64,000 nucleotides of DNA from a bacterium (GCA_004321745.1 SGYO01000003.1:1-64000); one strand, 5' to 3'. Positions 45,390-55,671 are shown, counted from the first letter of the stretch. Notes: generated by a model from the letters alone, not told the origin. Program-made: numbers and translations.

Positions 45390-46052
45390 CTATTCTTTTG
45401 ATTTCTCTTCATTATCACTATCATCAGATTTTTGATCATCAGATGGTTCGTCTTTATCCTCATCAGTAACAGTATCATCAGAAATTGTTTCTTCTTCAGC
45501 ACTAGGAGCTGTAATTGTTGCAACATTTATTTCTGATGAACTAAGTATCTCCACCTCTTCATCATCAGTGGATACATCTGCTACGCTAATTGATGAATTA
45601 AGCTCCATTTTATCAATGTTAACCTCAATTTGATCTGGTACGTTTGTTGGAAAACAACTTATTTCAATTTGATTAAGGGCTTGAGATAAAATTCCACCTT
45701 CAACTACACCTATTGGCTTACCAATGAGAACTAGAGGAACAGAAATCGTCATCTTTTCGGACCTACGTACTCGCATAAAATCTAAATGAATGATCTCATC
45801 TGTTACAGGATGATATTGTACAGCTTTTACCATTACATACTGAGATTCACCACCTAACTCAACCTCATAGACACGCTGGTCAGATTTTAACGCCTGATAA
45901 AGTTTAATTTTATCTATAGCAATATTCTCAGGTTCATCTCCCTTAAAATATAATGTACTTGGAATCCTGCCATCTCTTCTGATTGCTTTTGTAGATTTTT
46001 TACCAACAGATTCTCTGGTTTCAATATCTAATTTATAATAAGATGTAGCCAT
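45390..46052 (-). CDS. rplY: 50S ribosomal protein L25 (CTC-type, two-domain) with acidic tail
   Basis: 220 residues of the long L25/TL5 type. The N-terminal 5S-rRNA-binding domain includes SVGKKSTKAIRRDGRIPSTLYFKGD and VKAVQYHPVTDEIIHLDFMRV. The second domain includes IPVG-like VPLVLIGKPIGVVEGG and SCFPTNVPDQIEVNIDKMELN. From about residue 185 an acidic tail of Asp, Glu, Ser and Lys closes the protein (TDEDKDEPSDDQKSDDSDNE). AAAAAGGAGAAATAAAGATG gives a strong ribosome-binding site. It sits 15 nt after prs and 8 nt before pth. Confidence 0.95.
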   Translation of the reverse strand: MATSYYKLDIETRESVGKKSTKAIRRDGRIPSTLYFKGDEPENIAIDKIKLYQALKSDQRVYEVELGGESQYVMVKAVQYHPVTDEIIHLDFMRVRRSEKMTISVPLVLIGKPIGVVEGGILSQALNQIEISCFPTNVPDQIEVNIDKMELNSSISVADVSTDDEEVEILSSSEINVATITAPSAEEETISDDTVTDEDKDEPSDDQKSDDSDNEEKSKE

Positions 46053-46067
46053 CTTTATTTCTCCTTT

Positions 46068-47012
46068 TTAAAATTCAAATAATGCGCTAACGGATTCACC
46101 ATTGTGAATACGATTTATCGCTGCCCCAAACACATCAGCGACTGTGATAATTTTCATATTACTTAATATTTTTTCTTCTGGTATTTGTATTGTATCAGTA
46201 ACAACTAAATTTTTTATTGGAGCGCTTTTTAATCTTTCAATTGCAGGCCCTGACAAAACTCCATGAGTCGCTATAGCAGTTACAGATTTAGCTCCTTTTT
46301 CCATAGCTGCATTAGCTGCGCCTACAGTGGTCCCCGCGGTATCAATCATATCATCAATGATGAGAACATCCTTACTGTCTAAATCACCTATTAAGTGACT
46401 TACTTTAGCTTGATTAGGAGCAAACCTCCTCTTATCAATCAATGCAAAATGCATTTTTAATCTTTTTGCATAAGCTTGGCTTATAGCAGCAGAACCTACA
46501 TCAGGGGCTAAAACAACTGATCTTTTTGGATCAAGACCTAAATCTGATATTGCCTTCATTAATACCATTCTACTATATAAATGATCAAAGGGTATTTTCG
46601 CAAAACCTTGAATTTGAGTGGAATGTAAATCCATTGTTACTATTCTATCTGCTCCCATACTAGTGAAAATATCAACCATCACTCTTGATGAAATCGGCAC
46701 TCTTGGTTGATCTTTTCTGTCTTGCCTCCCATAACCAAAGTAAGGCATAATTATGTTAACTGTACTAGCAGATGCTCTAACAGCAGCATCTGTCATCAAA
46801 GCTAATTCAATTATATTTTCAGAAGGACCGTTTGTAGATTGAATAATAAATACATCCTGACCTCTAACATTTTCTTCATATTTTACCCATATTTCACCAT
46901 CTGAAAATGTCTTAATTGAAATATCTCCTAATTGACAATCAGCTGAAATAGCAATTTTTTTTGCTAACTCAGGATTACTTCTTCCACTAAATATTTTACG
47001 TTCTCTTTTCAT
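46068..47012 (-). CDS. prs: Ribose-phosphate pyrophosphokinase (PRPP synthase)
   Basis: Makes PRPP from ribose-5-phosphate and ATP for nucleotide, His and Trp synthesis. 314 residues: KIFSGRSNPELAKKIA, SDGEIWVKYEENVRGQDVFIIQST, NIIMPYFGYGRQDRKDQPR (ATP loop), TMDLHSTQIQGF, and the PRPP-binding loop DVLIIDDMIDTAGTTVGAA. Class I type. The gene begins 14 nt after the 3' end of a tRNA-Gln, and a separate leader is therefore very short. Confidence 0.97.
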   Translation of the reverse strand: MKRERKIFSGRSNPELAKKIAISADCQLGDISIKTFSDGEIWVKYEENVRGQDVFIIQSTNGPSENIIELALMTDAAVRASASTVNIIMPYFGYGRQDRKDQPRVPISSRVMVDIFTSMGADRIVTMDLHSTQIQGFAKIPFDHLYSRMVLMKAISDLGLDPKRSVVLAPDVGSAAISQAYAKRLKMHFALIDKRRFAPNQAKVSHLIGDLDSKDVLIIDDMIDTAGTTVGAANAAMEKGAKSVTAIATHGVLSGPAIERLKSAPIKNLVVTDTIQIPEEKILSNMKIITVADVFGAAINRIHNGESVSALFEF

Positions 47013-47026
47013 TTAAACAACATTTG

Positions 47027-47097
47027 CTGGGGCGTAGGGACTCGAACCCCAACTGCCTGGACCAAAACCAGGTGTCCTACCATTAGACGACGCCCCA
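47027..47097 (-). tRNA. tRNA-Gln (anticodon TTG)
   Basis: A 71-nt cloverleaf on the minus strand. The acceptor stem TGGGGCG / CGCCCCA closes it with a G discriminator. The D arm is GTCTAATGGTAGGAC, the anticodon stem CCTGG/CCAGG encloses loop TTTTGGT with anticodon TTG, and the T arm is TTGGGGTTCGAGTCCCTA. CCA is not encoded. It lies between ispE and prs on the same strand; ispE-tRNA-Gln-prs-rplY-pth is a known conserved order in Gammaproteobacteria as well. Confidence 0.96.
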
Positions 47098-47120
47098 ATT
47101 TTTATAATTTGACCAACAAA

Positions 47121-47966
47121 TTAAATAGAGTGAGCAATATATGCCTTGTGCATTGGAGAGAAATGAGAAAATGCTTTTTTAACTTTAGCATTATCATCGA
47201 AAATCCCAAACACAGTCGAGCCAGAACCCGACAGACTGGCAAACTTTGCACCTAATGCAAAGAGTTCTTTTTTTATTGCACCAATCTCTGGATATGTTGG
47301 AAAAACAACAGATTCAAAATCGTTCTCAAAAAACTTTATTGTGTCAAGATCAACTACCTTTTCACTAAATAAGTCGGAAAATTTAGTAGGGAGTGTAGCA
47401 TTATCCAATATATTTTTAAATTGTGAATATGCCCATTCTGTATCAATAGTAAGATCTGGAGTAATAATTAAATACCAGCCTTTTATTTTAGATTTTAAAC
47501 CTATGAGTTTTTCACCTATCCCTTCACCAATTTGAGTGCTCCCTTTTATGAAAAAAGGAACGTCAGCTCCAATTTTTGACCCAATTTCTATCAAATTCTC
47601 ATCAGAAACATTTAAATCATAAATTTTACTAATACTTTTCAAAACAGCCGCTGCATTCGATGATCCACCACCTAAACCGCTACCTCTAGAAATGTTTTTT
47701 GTCAGAACGATATCAATTCCTTTTATATCGTAAAGATCTTTCATATGATTGTATGCTATGACACACAAATTATTTTGATCATTATGCAACCAATTAACAT
47801 TTGAGCTAAATTGACAACCCCTGATTTTTTTAGAAACTGTTAACTCATCATGTAAATCGATTTCCTGAAATATTGTGCTTATGTTATGATATCCATCGGA
47901 CCTTTTATTTAAAATTTTAAGTCCCACATTAACTTTAGCATATGAATTAATCTTAAAAGTCTTCAT
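47121..47966 (-). CDS. ispE: 4-diphosphocytidyl-2-C-methyl-D-erythritol kinase
   Basis: GHMP kinase of the MEP isoprenoid pathway. 281 residues: the N-terminal MKTFKINSYAKVNVGLKIL has the family's substrate Lys, then SDGYHNISTIFQEIDL, the glycine-rich ATP motif ISRGSGLGGGSSNAAAVLK near residue 90, and FASLSGSGSTVFGIF at the C-terminus. An ATG 9 nt upstream (47975) would add MTL; the second ATG gives the typical start. It overlaps ispF by 14 nt, so ispD-ispF-ispE is an operon. Confidence 0.95.
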   Translation of the reverse strand: MKTFKINSYAKVNVGLKILNKRSDGYHNISTIFQEIDLHDELTVSKKIRGCQFSSNVNWLHNDQNNLCVIAYNHMKDLYDIKGIDIVLTKNISRGSGLGGGSSNAAAVLKSISKIYDLNVSDENLIEIGSKIGADVPFFIKGSTQIGEGIGEKLIGLKSKIKGWYLIITPDLTIDTEWAYSQFKNILDNATLPTKFSDLFSEKVVDLDTIKFFENDFESVVFPTYPEIGAIKKELFALGAKFASLSGSGSTVFGIFDDNAKVKKAFSHFSPMHKAYIAHSI

Positions 47967-48441
47967 TAATGTCAATTATAGTTGCAATGGATATTACGCT
48001 CCAGCCTTTTGAATCACCAACATACCCTAAATAATCTGTTGTCGTAGCTTTAATGGAGACATGATTTTTATTTAGCTCTAATATTCTTGAAATATTATTA
48101 CGAATTAATTCTATATATGAATTAATCTTTGGTTTTTGCAATATAACAGTACAATCAATATTGGAGATTTTAAACCCATTATTAATAAGAATTTTTTTTA
48201 CTTCAATTAAAAATATCTCACTTTTTGAGTTCTCCCACTCATTTTCCTCACTAGGAAAATATTGACCAATGTCCCCCATCCCCGCAGCACCCAATAATGA
48301 ATCTGCAATAGCATGAATTAAAGCATCCCCATCAGAATGGCCTAAAGAGCCCAAATTCGAATCAATTTTTATTCCACCAATATATAAATCAAAACCTTTT
48401 TTTAATTGATGAGCATCAAAACCTATTCCAGAACGAATCAT
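47953..48441 (-). CDS. ispF: 2-C-methyl-D-erythritol 2,4-cyclodiphosphate synthase
   Basis: 162 residues. IspF signature IRSGIGFDAHQLKKG with zinc ligands Asp and His, LGHSDGDALIHAIADSLLGAAGMGDIGQYFP with the third His, and NIDCTVILQKPKI and SIKATTTDYLGYVG near the C-terminus. It catalyses the cyclisation step of the MEP pathway as a trimer. It lies 3 nt after ispD and overlaps ispE. Confidence 0.97.
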   Translation of the reverse strand: MIRSGIGFDAHQLKKGFDLYIGGIKIDSNLGSLGHSDGDALIHAIADSLLGAAGMGDIGQYFPSEENEWENSKSEIFLIEVKKILINNGFKISNIDCTVILQKPKINSYIELIRNNISRILELNKNHVSIKATTTDYLGYVGDSKGWSVISIATIIDINEDF

Positions 48442-48444
48442 AAA

Positions 48445-49122
48445 TTATTCTCCCTTCACGATGACCTTTGCTAACTCCCAGTCTATTGCATTGGTTATTT
48501 TAAAATTAGACTGATCACCTTCAATTAATTTAATTTTAAAATTGGCTTCCTCCATTAATATACTCTCATCTGTAATGTTTAAATGTGAAAAATTCTTGAT
48601 AGCATATAGAAGTTTATCCTTTTTAAAAGTTTGAGGGGTTTGTGCCATCCACAAAGATTCTCTATCAATTGTATTTTTAATTAGCTGATTATCGGCTTTT
48701 TTCACTGTATCAACAGCAGGTATTGCTATAATAGCACCATCAAATTCACTACAAGCATCAATTGAATATTTGATGTAAGAGGTTTTAATAAATGGCCTTG
48801 CTGCATCATGAATGCAAACAATATCATTTGCTTCTTTTACTGATTTGAGGCCGTTAATAACTGAATCTTTTCTAGATTCACCACCTGAAACTAATTTAAT
48901 ATTATCTTCTTTATTTAAAGATATGAAAATTTGAGATTTTTTTAAAGTTTCTAATGAATAATTAGGAACTACTAAAATTAACTCATCAACACATTCAGAT
49001 AGAATGAAAGTATTTATTGAATAAACCCAAATGGGATTCCCATTGAGCTCTTTAAACTGTTTTATTTCACCAAATCTACTACCGCTGCCAGCAGCAAGAA
49101 TTATCGCAGAGACTTTATTCAA
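48445..49122 (-). CDS. ispD: 2-C-methyl-D-erythritol 4-phosphate cytidylyltransferase
   Basis: 225 residues. The nucleotidyltransferase loop AIILAAGSGSRFGEIKQFKEL is at the N-terminus; HDAARPFIKTSYI and WMAQTPQTFKKD carry the CTP/MEP-binding residues, and TDESILMEEANFKIKLIEG closes the active-site region. First enzyme of the MEP branch in this operon, 3 nt before ispF and 16 nt after queA. Confidence 0.95.
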   Translation of the reverse strand: MNKVSAIILAAGSGSRFGEIKQFKELNGNPIWVYSINTFILSECVDELILVVPNYSLETLKKSQIFISLNKEDNIKLVSGGESRKDSVINGLKSVKEANDIVCIHDAARPFIKTSYIKYSIDACSEFDGAIIAIPAVDTVKKADNQLIKNTIDRESLWMAQTPQTFKKDKLLYAIKNFSHLNITDESILMEEANFKIKLIEGDQSNFKITNAIDWELAKVIVKGE

Positions 49123-49138
49123 ATTTTTAAACTAATCG

Positions 49139-50194
49139 TTAAACAATTATCATAGCATCACCATAACTAAGGAATCTATAGTCGTTCTTTTTTGCTTCAC
49201 GGTATGCCTTTTTTAACAAATCAATATCAGCAAAAGCACTTACCATCATCATTAGTGTTGATTTTGGGGTATGAAAATTAGTAACCATGGAATCGACCAT
49301 TTTATATTCATATGGTGGGTAGATAAACTTGTCTGTCCAACCTCTTTTAGGAGAAACCATAAAGCCAGACACAACTACAGTCTCAAGAGCCCTGATTGTT
49401 GATGTTCCGACAGCAACAATTCTCCTGTGCTTTTTTCTAGCTTCATTGATAGCCATCGCAGTCTTTGGAGACACCTCAAAATATTCAGAATCCATTTGAT
49501 GCCTATTTAAGTCTTCTACCTGAACTGGTCTAAATGTACCTAGCCCAATATGCAAGGTTATATATTCTATCTTCACACCTTTTTTTTCAATTTTCTTAAT
49601 TAAGGCATCAGTAAAATGAAGTCCTGCTGTTGGAGCAGCAACAGCTCCGCGCTCAGTAGCATATACAGTTTGGTATCTTTTTTTATCACTAGGTTCAGGA
49701 TCTCTGGTTATATATGGTGGTAAAGGAGAGGTCCCTATTTTTTCAATTATACTATGTAATTCTTCCTGACTTTCGGATTCAAATCGAACTACTCTTCCGC
49801 CTGAAACCGTATTATCAATGACATCACACATTAACTTTGACGTAAATACTAATTTATTGCCTATTCTAACCTTTCTAGCAGGCCTGACCATTACTTCCCA
49901 TAAATTTTGAGCAAGCTCCCTTAATAAAAAAACTTCTACTTTTGCATCTGTTCTATCTTTCGTTGCAAACAACCTAGCTGGGAAAACTTTCGTATTATTT
50001 AATATCAATAAATCATTTTTTCTTAAGTGATCAACAATGTTACTAAATTTTTTATGCTCAATAGTTTTTTCTTCTCTATTGACAACCATTAATTTTGACT
50101 CGTCTCTTTTCTTACCAGGGTACTGAGCAATATATTTTTTTGGTAGGGGGTAATCAAAATCTCCGAGTTTAAATTTTTTCTTTTTTTCAATCAT
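49139..50194 (-). CDS. queA: S-adenosylmethionine:tRNA ribosyltransferase-isomerase
   Basis: Makes epoxyqueuosine at wobble position 34 of GUN-anticodon tRNAs. 351 residues with [45 protein letters not shown], then [29 protein letters not shown] and [17 protein letters not shown]. It overlaps the ruvB stop by 8 nt; ruvB-queA pairing is common. Confidence 0.96.
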   Translation of the reverse strand: MIEKKKKFKLGDFDYPLPKKYIAQYPGKKRDESKLMVVNREEKTIEHKKFSNIVDHLRKNDLLILNNTKVFPARLFATKDRTDAKVEVFLLRELAQNLWEVMVRPARKVRIGNKLVFTSKLMCDVIDNTVSGGRVVRFESESQEELHSIIEKIGTSPLPPYITRDPEPSDKKRYQTVYATERGAVAAPTAGLHFTDALIKKIEKKGVKIEYITLHIGLGTFRPVQVEDLNRHQMDSEYFEVSPKTAMAINEARKKHRRIVAVGTSTIRALETVVVSGFMVSPKRGWTDKFIYPPYEYKMVDSMVTNFHTPKSTLMMMVSAFADIDLLKKAYREAKKNDYRFLSYGDAMIIV

Positions 50195-51215
50195 TAAATA
50201 AATCCTTTTGGTTGTTATTGTTTATCGGTTTGTCAAGTAATTTATATGCTGACTCCTGAGCTACTCTACCCCTTGAAGTACGCTGCATAAAACCTTGTTT
50301 TATTAAGAATGGTTCATAGACATCTTCAATCGTAGCTGGATCTTCCCCAACCGCAACTCCAAGAGATTTTATCCCCACTGGACCGCCGGAAAACTTATCA
50401 ATTAGTATTTCTAAAATATTCCTATCCATTATATCAAGGCCAAATTTATCCACGCCTAATTTATTCAAAGCCATGTTTGCAACATCATAACTTATTCGTC
50501 CATCTGCTTTCACTTGAGCATAATCTCTTGCCCTTCTTAAGATACGATTTGCTACTCTTGGTGTCCCTCGACTTCTTTTTGCAAGTTCCATAGCACCTTC
50601 ATCGTCTATGTCAACCTCTAATATCTCAGCTGATCTACAAACTATATGAAATAAATCCTCAGCGCCATAATAATCTACTCTTAAGATAATTCCGAATCTA
50701 TCTCTCAATGGAGAAGTTAAATTCCCTAGCCGAGTAGTTGCCCCAACTAAAGTGAAAGGATCTAAATCCAACTGGACACTCCGAGCACTAGGCCCTTTGT
50801 CGATCATAATGTCAATCTTAAAATCTTCCATAGCAGAATATAAATATTCTTCAACGACGCTATTAAGTCTATGAATCTCATCAATAAAAAATACATCTCT
50901 ATACTGAATATTTGTCAACATTCCTGCTAAGTCACCGGCTCGATCAATTACTGGCCCTGAAGCTTGTTTAATATTTACATTCAGCTCTCTAGAGATGATA
51001 TTTGCCAAAGTGGTTTTGCCTAAACCTGGAGGACCAAATAATAAAACATGATCTAGTGCCTCTTCTCTACCATTAGCTGCATCAATATACAATTTAAGAT
51101 TATCGACAAGCTCTTTCTGCCCTATGAACTCATCAAACTTTAATGGCCTGAGAGATTTTTCTGCAATTATATCTTCTTCAAAGGGGCTAGGATCAGTGAT
51201 AAATATATCTGTCAT
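50187..51215 (-). CDS. ruvB: Holliday junction branch-migration helicase RuvB
   Basis: 342-residue AAA+ ATPase that moves Holliday junctions with RuvA. Walker A is [14 protein letters not shown] near residue 62, Walker B is FIDEIHRLN, sensor 1 is [19 protein letters not shown] and the arginine-rich sensor 2 motif is [17 protein letters not shown]. The C-terminal winged helix ends with [13 protein letters not shown]. ruvA and ruvC are not in this window. Confidence 0.97.
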   Translation of the reverse strand: MTDIFITDPSPFEEDIIAEKSLRPLKFDEFIGQKELVDNLKLYIDAANGREEALDHVLLFGPPGLGKTTLANIISRELNVNIKQASGPVIDRAGDLAGMLTNIQYRDVFFIDEIHRLNSVVEEYLYSAMEDFKIDIMIDKGPSARSVQLDLDPFTLVGATTRLGNLTSPLRDRFGIILRVDYYGAEDLFHIVCRSAEILEVDIDDEGAMELAKRSRGTPRVANRILRRARDYAQVKADGRISYDVANMALNKLGVDKFGLDIMDRNILEILIDKFSGGPVGIKSLGVAVGEDPATIEDVYEPFLIKQGFMQRTSRGRVAQESAYKLLDKPINNNNQKDLFND

Positions 51216-51287
51216 ATAAAAAAATACTGTTAAAGCGACCCTAAAATTAAGCCTTCATGTGTCCGACACCAAGAACACTAATTTTAT

Positions 51288-54140
51288 TTATTTTAAAATA
51301 TTTTTTAGAAACTGACCTGTATATGATTTCTTATTTTCAGCTAAACTCTCAGGAGTACCACAAGATATTATTTGCCCTCCTTCATCACCTCCTTCAGGGC
51401 CTAAGTCTATTACCCAGTCTGATGATTTGATTACGTCCATATTATGTTCGATTATTATAACAGTATTCCCTCTATCAACAAGTTTCTGTAATACTTTAAG
51501 CAATATTCTTATATCTTCAAAATGCAAACCCGTTGTTGGCTCATCCAAGATGTATAAGGTTTTCCTTGTATTCATCTTTGAAAGTTCAGTAGATAATTTT
51601 ACCCTTTGAGCTTCGCCGCCTGATAAGGTTGTTGCCTGTTGCCCAAGATGAATGTAGCCTAGGCCTACATCTTTTAATGTTTTTAACTTTTTGGTAATTG
51701 CAGGTATGTTCTCAAAAAATGTGAGAGCTTCGTCGACGTCCATGCTAAGAATGTCAGATATTGACATGCCTTTATATTTTATTTCTAATGTCTCTCTATT
51801 ATATCTAGCCCCATTACAAATTTCGCAGGTAACATAAACATCAGGTAAAAAATTCATTTCAATTTTAATTATTCCATCCCCTTCACAAGATTCACACCTG
51901 CCTCCTTTAACATTGAATGAAAAACGACCAGGTTTATATCCTTTAACTTTTGAATCAGGTAATTTGGCAAACAAATCTCGAACAAAAGTGAAAAGTCCTG
52001 TATAAGTTGCTGGGTTTGATCTAGGCGTCCTCCCAATAGGTTTTTGGTCTATTTGAATGATTTTATCAATGAATTTCAATCCTTCAATTGAAGAATATTC
52101 TAAAGGATATACTCTTGAACCATTTATATGTTGAGCGATTATAGGATACAATGTTTCATTAATTAAGGTACTTTTACCACTACCTGAAACGCCCGAGATT
52201 GATATTAACTTTCCTAGAGGAAACTGAACATCTACATTTTTTAAATTGTTCCCTTTTGCTCCAAATAATCTAATTGATGAGGATACTCCATTTCTTCTAT
52301 TCTCAGGTATTGCTATTCTTTTTTTACCAGATAAGTATTCCCCAGTAAGAGATTTTTCTGAATTGTATATGTCTTTTGGTTTGCCTGCAAAAACGACCTC
52401 GCCTCCAAGTTTACCAGCCTTTGGCCCAATATCAATGATAAAGTCTGACGATTCCATTGTATCTTGGTCATGTTCCACGACAAGTATAGAGTTACCTATA
52501 TCACGCAAGGTTTTTAATGTTGAAAGGAGCCTCGCATTATCTCTTGAATGTAACCCGATAGAAGGCTCATCAAGGATATACAAAACCCCCATCAGTTGTG
52601 AACCAATTTGAGTAGCAAGTCGAATCCTTTGCGATTCCCCTCCAGATAAAGTTGCCGCAGATCTACTTAAAGTAAGATACCCAAGTCCTACATTGTTAAG
52701 AAATGATAACCGTTGATTAATTTCTTTTAGAATTTGATTTGCTATTTGCTTATCTTTTTCTGAAAGTTGAATCTTTTCAAAAAATTCTTGTAATTTTTTT
52801 ACAGACATCGCTGAAATGTCGCCTAAATTTTTACCGTCCAAAAGCACAGCTAAACTTTCTTTTTTTAATCTAGTCCCATTACATGCCATACAATCTCTCA
52901 TGCTCATAAATTGCTCTATCCACTCTCTCACACCGTTAGACTTTGTTTGTTTATATCTTCTCATCAAATTTGGTATTGCGCCTTCCCACCCTCCACTATA
53001 TGTACCAGACCACCTTTCGGAGTTATATTGCATTTGATATTCAGTATTACCGGAACCATAAAGAAGTTCGTAACGGGTATCTTTATCTAATTTTATCCAA
53101 GGTGTGGAAAAATTAAAGTTTAGATGTTTAGCTAAACTTTTTAAAATGCTACCATACCAATTCCCCCTAGGTTGCTCTCCTAAAGAAGCAATTGCGCCTT
53201 GCACTAAAGATTTGCTTTTATCAGGAACAACTAGGTCAGGGTTCACTTCCATGTGAGTCCCTATCCCTTCACACTTTTTACAAGCACCGAAAGGAGAATT
53301 AAATGAGAACATTCTTGGAGTTAATTCTTCAAGACTAACATTACATTTAGGACAGGCAAAATTTTCACTAAATATATGATCCTCTCCATTTATCTCATGG
53401 ACAATTATCAATCCATCCCCTAATTTCATGGACAATTCTACAGATTCACTAATCCTTTCTTTCATGGAAGGTTCAACAATTAACCTATCAACAAGAATTT
53501 CGATAGTGTGTTTTTTATTTTTATCTAATTCGATTTTATCATCAACCTTATATACTTCACCATCAATTCTAATACGCAGGAAGCCTTGTTTTTGAATTTG
53601 ATTAATGACACTTTTATGTTGCCCTTTTTTACCTCTAATAACTGGAGCTAGAATGAAAATCTTAGTTTTCTTTTTAATTTTGAAAATAGAATCAACAACC
53701 TGTTGAACAGATTGCTTTTTTATTGGGTCACCACATTTCCAGCATGTTGGCTGCCCAACATGTGCAAATAATAATCTTAAGTAATCATGAATTTCAGTTA
53801 CAGTCCCGACTGTGCTTCGTGGATTTCGAGCACTTGCTTTCTGTTCAATACTTATAGCAGGTGACAATCCTTCAATAGTATCCATATCTGGCTTTTCCAT
53901 CAATCCAAGAAATTGCCTTGCATATGTCGATAGGGATTCAACATATCTACGCTGACCTTCTGCATAAATTGTATCGAACGCTAAAGAGGACTTACCAGAG
54001 CCTGATAATCCAGTTATGACTACTAACTTATCTCTAGGAATGGCAACGTTTATATTTTTTAAATTGTGTTGCCTAGCGCCTTTAACGACTATTTCGGTAA
54101 TTGATTTTGTATTACCGTATGTTTTTTTAATTTTAGACAT
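51288..54140 (-). CDS. uvrA: Excinuclease ABC subunit A
   Basis: Damage-recognition ATPase of nucleotide excision repair. 950 residues with two ABC modules: Walker A GLSGSGKSSLAFDTIYAEGQ near residue 43 and GVSGSGKSTLINETLYP; ABC signatures LSGGESQRIRLATQ and LSGGEAQRVKLSTE; Walker B ILDEPS and ILDEPT. Zinc Cys appear as CWKCG, CPKC and CESCEGDG...CEICNG. The first gene of the minus-strand run, divergent from yqgE (76-nt gap). Confidence 0.97.
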   Translation of the reverse strand: MSKIKKTYGNTKSITEIVVKGARQHNLKNINVAIPRDKLVVITGLSGSGKSSLAFDTIYAEGQRRYVESLSTYARQFLGLMEKPDMDTIEGLSPAISIEQKASARNPRSTVGTVTEIHDYLRLLFAHVGQPTCWKCGDPIKKQSVQQVVDSIFKIKKKTKIFILAPVIRGKKGQHKSVINQIQKQGFLRIRIDGEVYKVDDKIELDKNKKHTIEILVDRLIVEPSMKERISESVELSMKLGDGLIIVHEINGEDHIFSENFACPKCNVSLEELTPRMFSFNSPFGACKKCEGIGTHMEVNPDLVVPDKSKSLVQGAIASLGEQPRGNWYGSILKSLAKHLNFNFSTPWIKLDKDTRYELLYGSGNTEYQMQYNSERWSGTYSGGWEGAIPNLMRRYKQTKSNGVREWIEQFMSMRDCMACNGTRLKKESLAVLLDGKNLGDISAMSVKKLQEFFEKIQLSEKDKQIANQILKEINQRLSFLNNVGLGYLTLSRSAATLSGGESQRIRLATQIGSQLMGVLYILDEPSIGLHSRDNARLLSTLKTLRDIGNSILVVEHDQDTMESSDFIIDIGPKAGKLGGEVVFAGKPKDIYNSEKSLTGEYLSGKKRIAIPENRRNGVSSSIRLFGAKGNNLKNVDVQFPLGKLISISGVSGSGKSTLINETLYPIIAQHINGSRVYPLEYSSIEGLKFIDKIIQIDQKPIGRTPRSNPATYTGLFTFVRDLFAKLPDSKVKGYKPGRFSFNVKGGRCESCEGDGIIKIEMNFLPDVYVTCEICNGARYNRETLEIKYKGMSISDILSMDVDEALTFFENIPAITKKLKTLKDVGLGYIHLGQQATTLSGGEAQRVKLSTELSKMNTRKTLYILDEPTTGLHFEDIRILLKVLQKLVDRGNTVIIIEHNMDVIKSSDWVIDLGPEGGDEGGQIISCGTPESLAENKKSYTGQFLKNILK

Positions 54141-54216
54141 CCTTTATATTACGTCTAATAAGAACCCAGCGCCAAAACTCTTAAGTAATCTTTTTTAAAA
54201 AATAAAAAATAACGTC

Positions 54217-54765
54217 ATGAACTCTTTAAAAAACCATTTTTTAATATCTGTACCACACTTAAAAGATCCTTTTTTTGAAAAGTCTGTAGTCTATTTGTGC
54301 GAGCATGATAAAAAAGGCGCAATGGGTCTTATAATTAATAAGGCGATAAAAAAAAATAACATTACTTTAAAAGATACAAGCTCAGATATTGAGTTCAATA
54401 AATATCTTGAAGAAAATTATCTTCACATAGGTGGCCCAGTGCTAACAGATAAGATTCTTTTTTTGCATACAAATAATGATATAAGCAAATCAGTGCCTAT
54501 CAGTGATGAAGTATCAATTTCAGGGAATATCGAGCTATTATCCTCAATTCAAAAATCAAAAGATGTTAAGAGCAAACTGTTCTTAGGACATGCAGGTTGG
54601 GGTAGTGGCCAGCTTGAAAGGGAAATAGAAAATGGAGATTGGCTAATTCAAAAATCAAGCACTTCTATAATTTTTGAGCAAGAAATTGATAACATTTGGG
54701 TCATTACAACTAACTCCCTAGGTATCGAAATTGGTGATATTAGTAATACTTCGGGCTATAGTTAA
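54217..54765 (+). CDS. YqgE/AlgH family protein (UPF0301)
   Basis: 182 residues. The family pattern is visible: FLISVPHLKDPFFEKSVVYLCEHDKKGAMGLIINK at the N-terminus, NYLHIGGPVLTDKILFLHT, and LFLGHAGWGSGQLEREIENGDW. AlgH/YqgE proteins have no settled function. It starts 76 nt from the divergent uvrA start and is followed after 9 nt by an EamA transporter. Confidence 0.9.
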   Translation: MNSLKNHFLISVPHLKDPFFEKSVVYLCEHDKKGAMGLIINKAIKKNNITLKDTSSDIEFNKYLEENYLHIGGPVLTDKILFLHTNNDISKSVPISDEVSISGNIELLSSIQKSKDVKSKLFLGHAGWGSGQLEREIENGDWLIQKSSTSIIFEQEIDNIWVITTNSLGIEIGDISNTSGYS

Positions 54766-54774
54766 CGCAACAAT

Positions 54775-55671
54775 ATGTATAAATATGCCCCACATCTTGC
54801 GGTAATATTTGCAGCCTTACTTTGGAGCGTTGATGCCTTACTAAGGCAATCACTCTACGCACTCCCAGCGCTTCTAATAATAACTATTGAGCACGGTGTA
54901 GGCACCTTAATTTTCATTCCTTTTCTAAAAAAATATTGGGATGATATAAAAGAACTTCTACAATCTGGATGGATATCAATATTATGGATATCTTTTTTAG
55001 GAGGAATGGGTGGCACATATTTTTATACAAAAGCATTGAGCTACGTTGGATATATTGATCTATCTATTGTGGTCTTGCTTCAAAAACTACAACCTGTTTT
55101 TGCTATGTCGTTAGCAGCCATTATCCTTAAGGAAAAATTATCCAAAAAGTATATACTATTAGCTTTTTTAGCAATCATTGGTGGCTATTTAGTTACATTT
55201 GGTAAAAATTCAGTGCCTAATTGGGATGATAATACTTTAATAGCTGCACTGCTTGCAATATTGGCCGCTTTTTGTTGGGGTAGTTCTACTGCTATAGCTA
55301 AAAAAGCTTTAGTCAGCTTGCACTACAGTGCAGTCACAGGATTGCGATTAGCCGTTACAACACTAATCAGTCTAATAATTATTATTATTTTTAATTTTGA
55401 AATTTTAAATGTTGATATATCATTAAATCAATGGAGTATGATAATCATCATTGTTCTTTCTAGCGGAACATTCGCTCTTTTTATATACTACTACGGCTTA
55501 AATAAACTCCCTGCGTCTCATACTACTCTTTTTGAACTGTTTTGGCCTTTGTCTGCTGTGATCATTGATTGGATAAGAAATGGTGAACCACTTGCATTCG
55601 TACAACTGCTTGGAGCTGCTTTTCTACTGCTATCAACTACTCTACTTGCACAAGAGAATTCAAATGAGTGA
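54775..55671 (+). CDS. EamA/DMT-superfamily transporter
   Basis: 298 residues with ten predicted TM helices and two EamA repeats: LAVIFAALLWSVDALLRQSLY and the second around residue 150 (LLAILAAFCWGSSTAIAKKAL). Conserved GGMGGTYFYTKALSYVGYIDLSIVVLLQKLQPVF lies in the first repeat. The substrate is unknown; members export amino acids or metabolites. Its last codons overlap the ATG of the following MFS gene by 8 nt, so they are translated from one transcript. Confidence 0.86.
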   Translation: MYKYAPHLAVIFAALLWSVDALLRQSLYALPALLIITIEHGVGTLIFIPFLKKYWDDIKELLQSGWISILWISFLGGMGGTYFYTKALSYVGYIDLSIVVLLQKLQPVFAMSLAAIILKEKLSKKYILLAFLAIIGGYLVTFGKNSVPNWDDNTLIAALLAILAAFCWGSSTAIAKKALVSLHYSAVTGLRLAVTTLISLIIIIIFNFEILNVDISLNQWSMIIIIVLSSGTFALFIYYYGLNKLPASHTTLFELFWPLSAVIIDWIRNGEPLAFVQLLGAAFLLLSTTLLAQENSNE

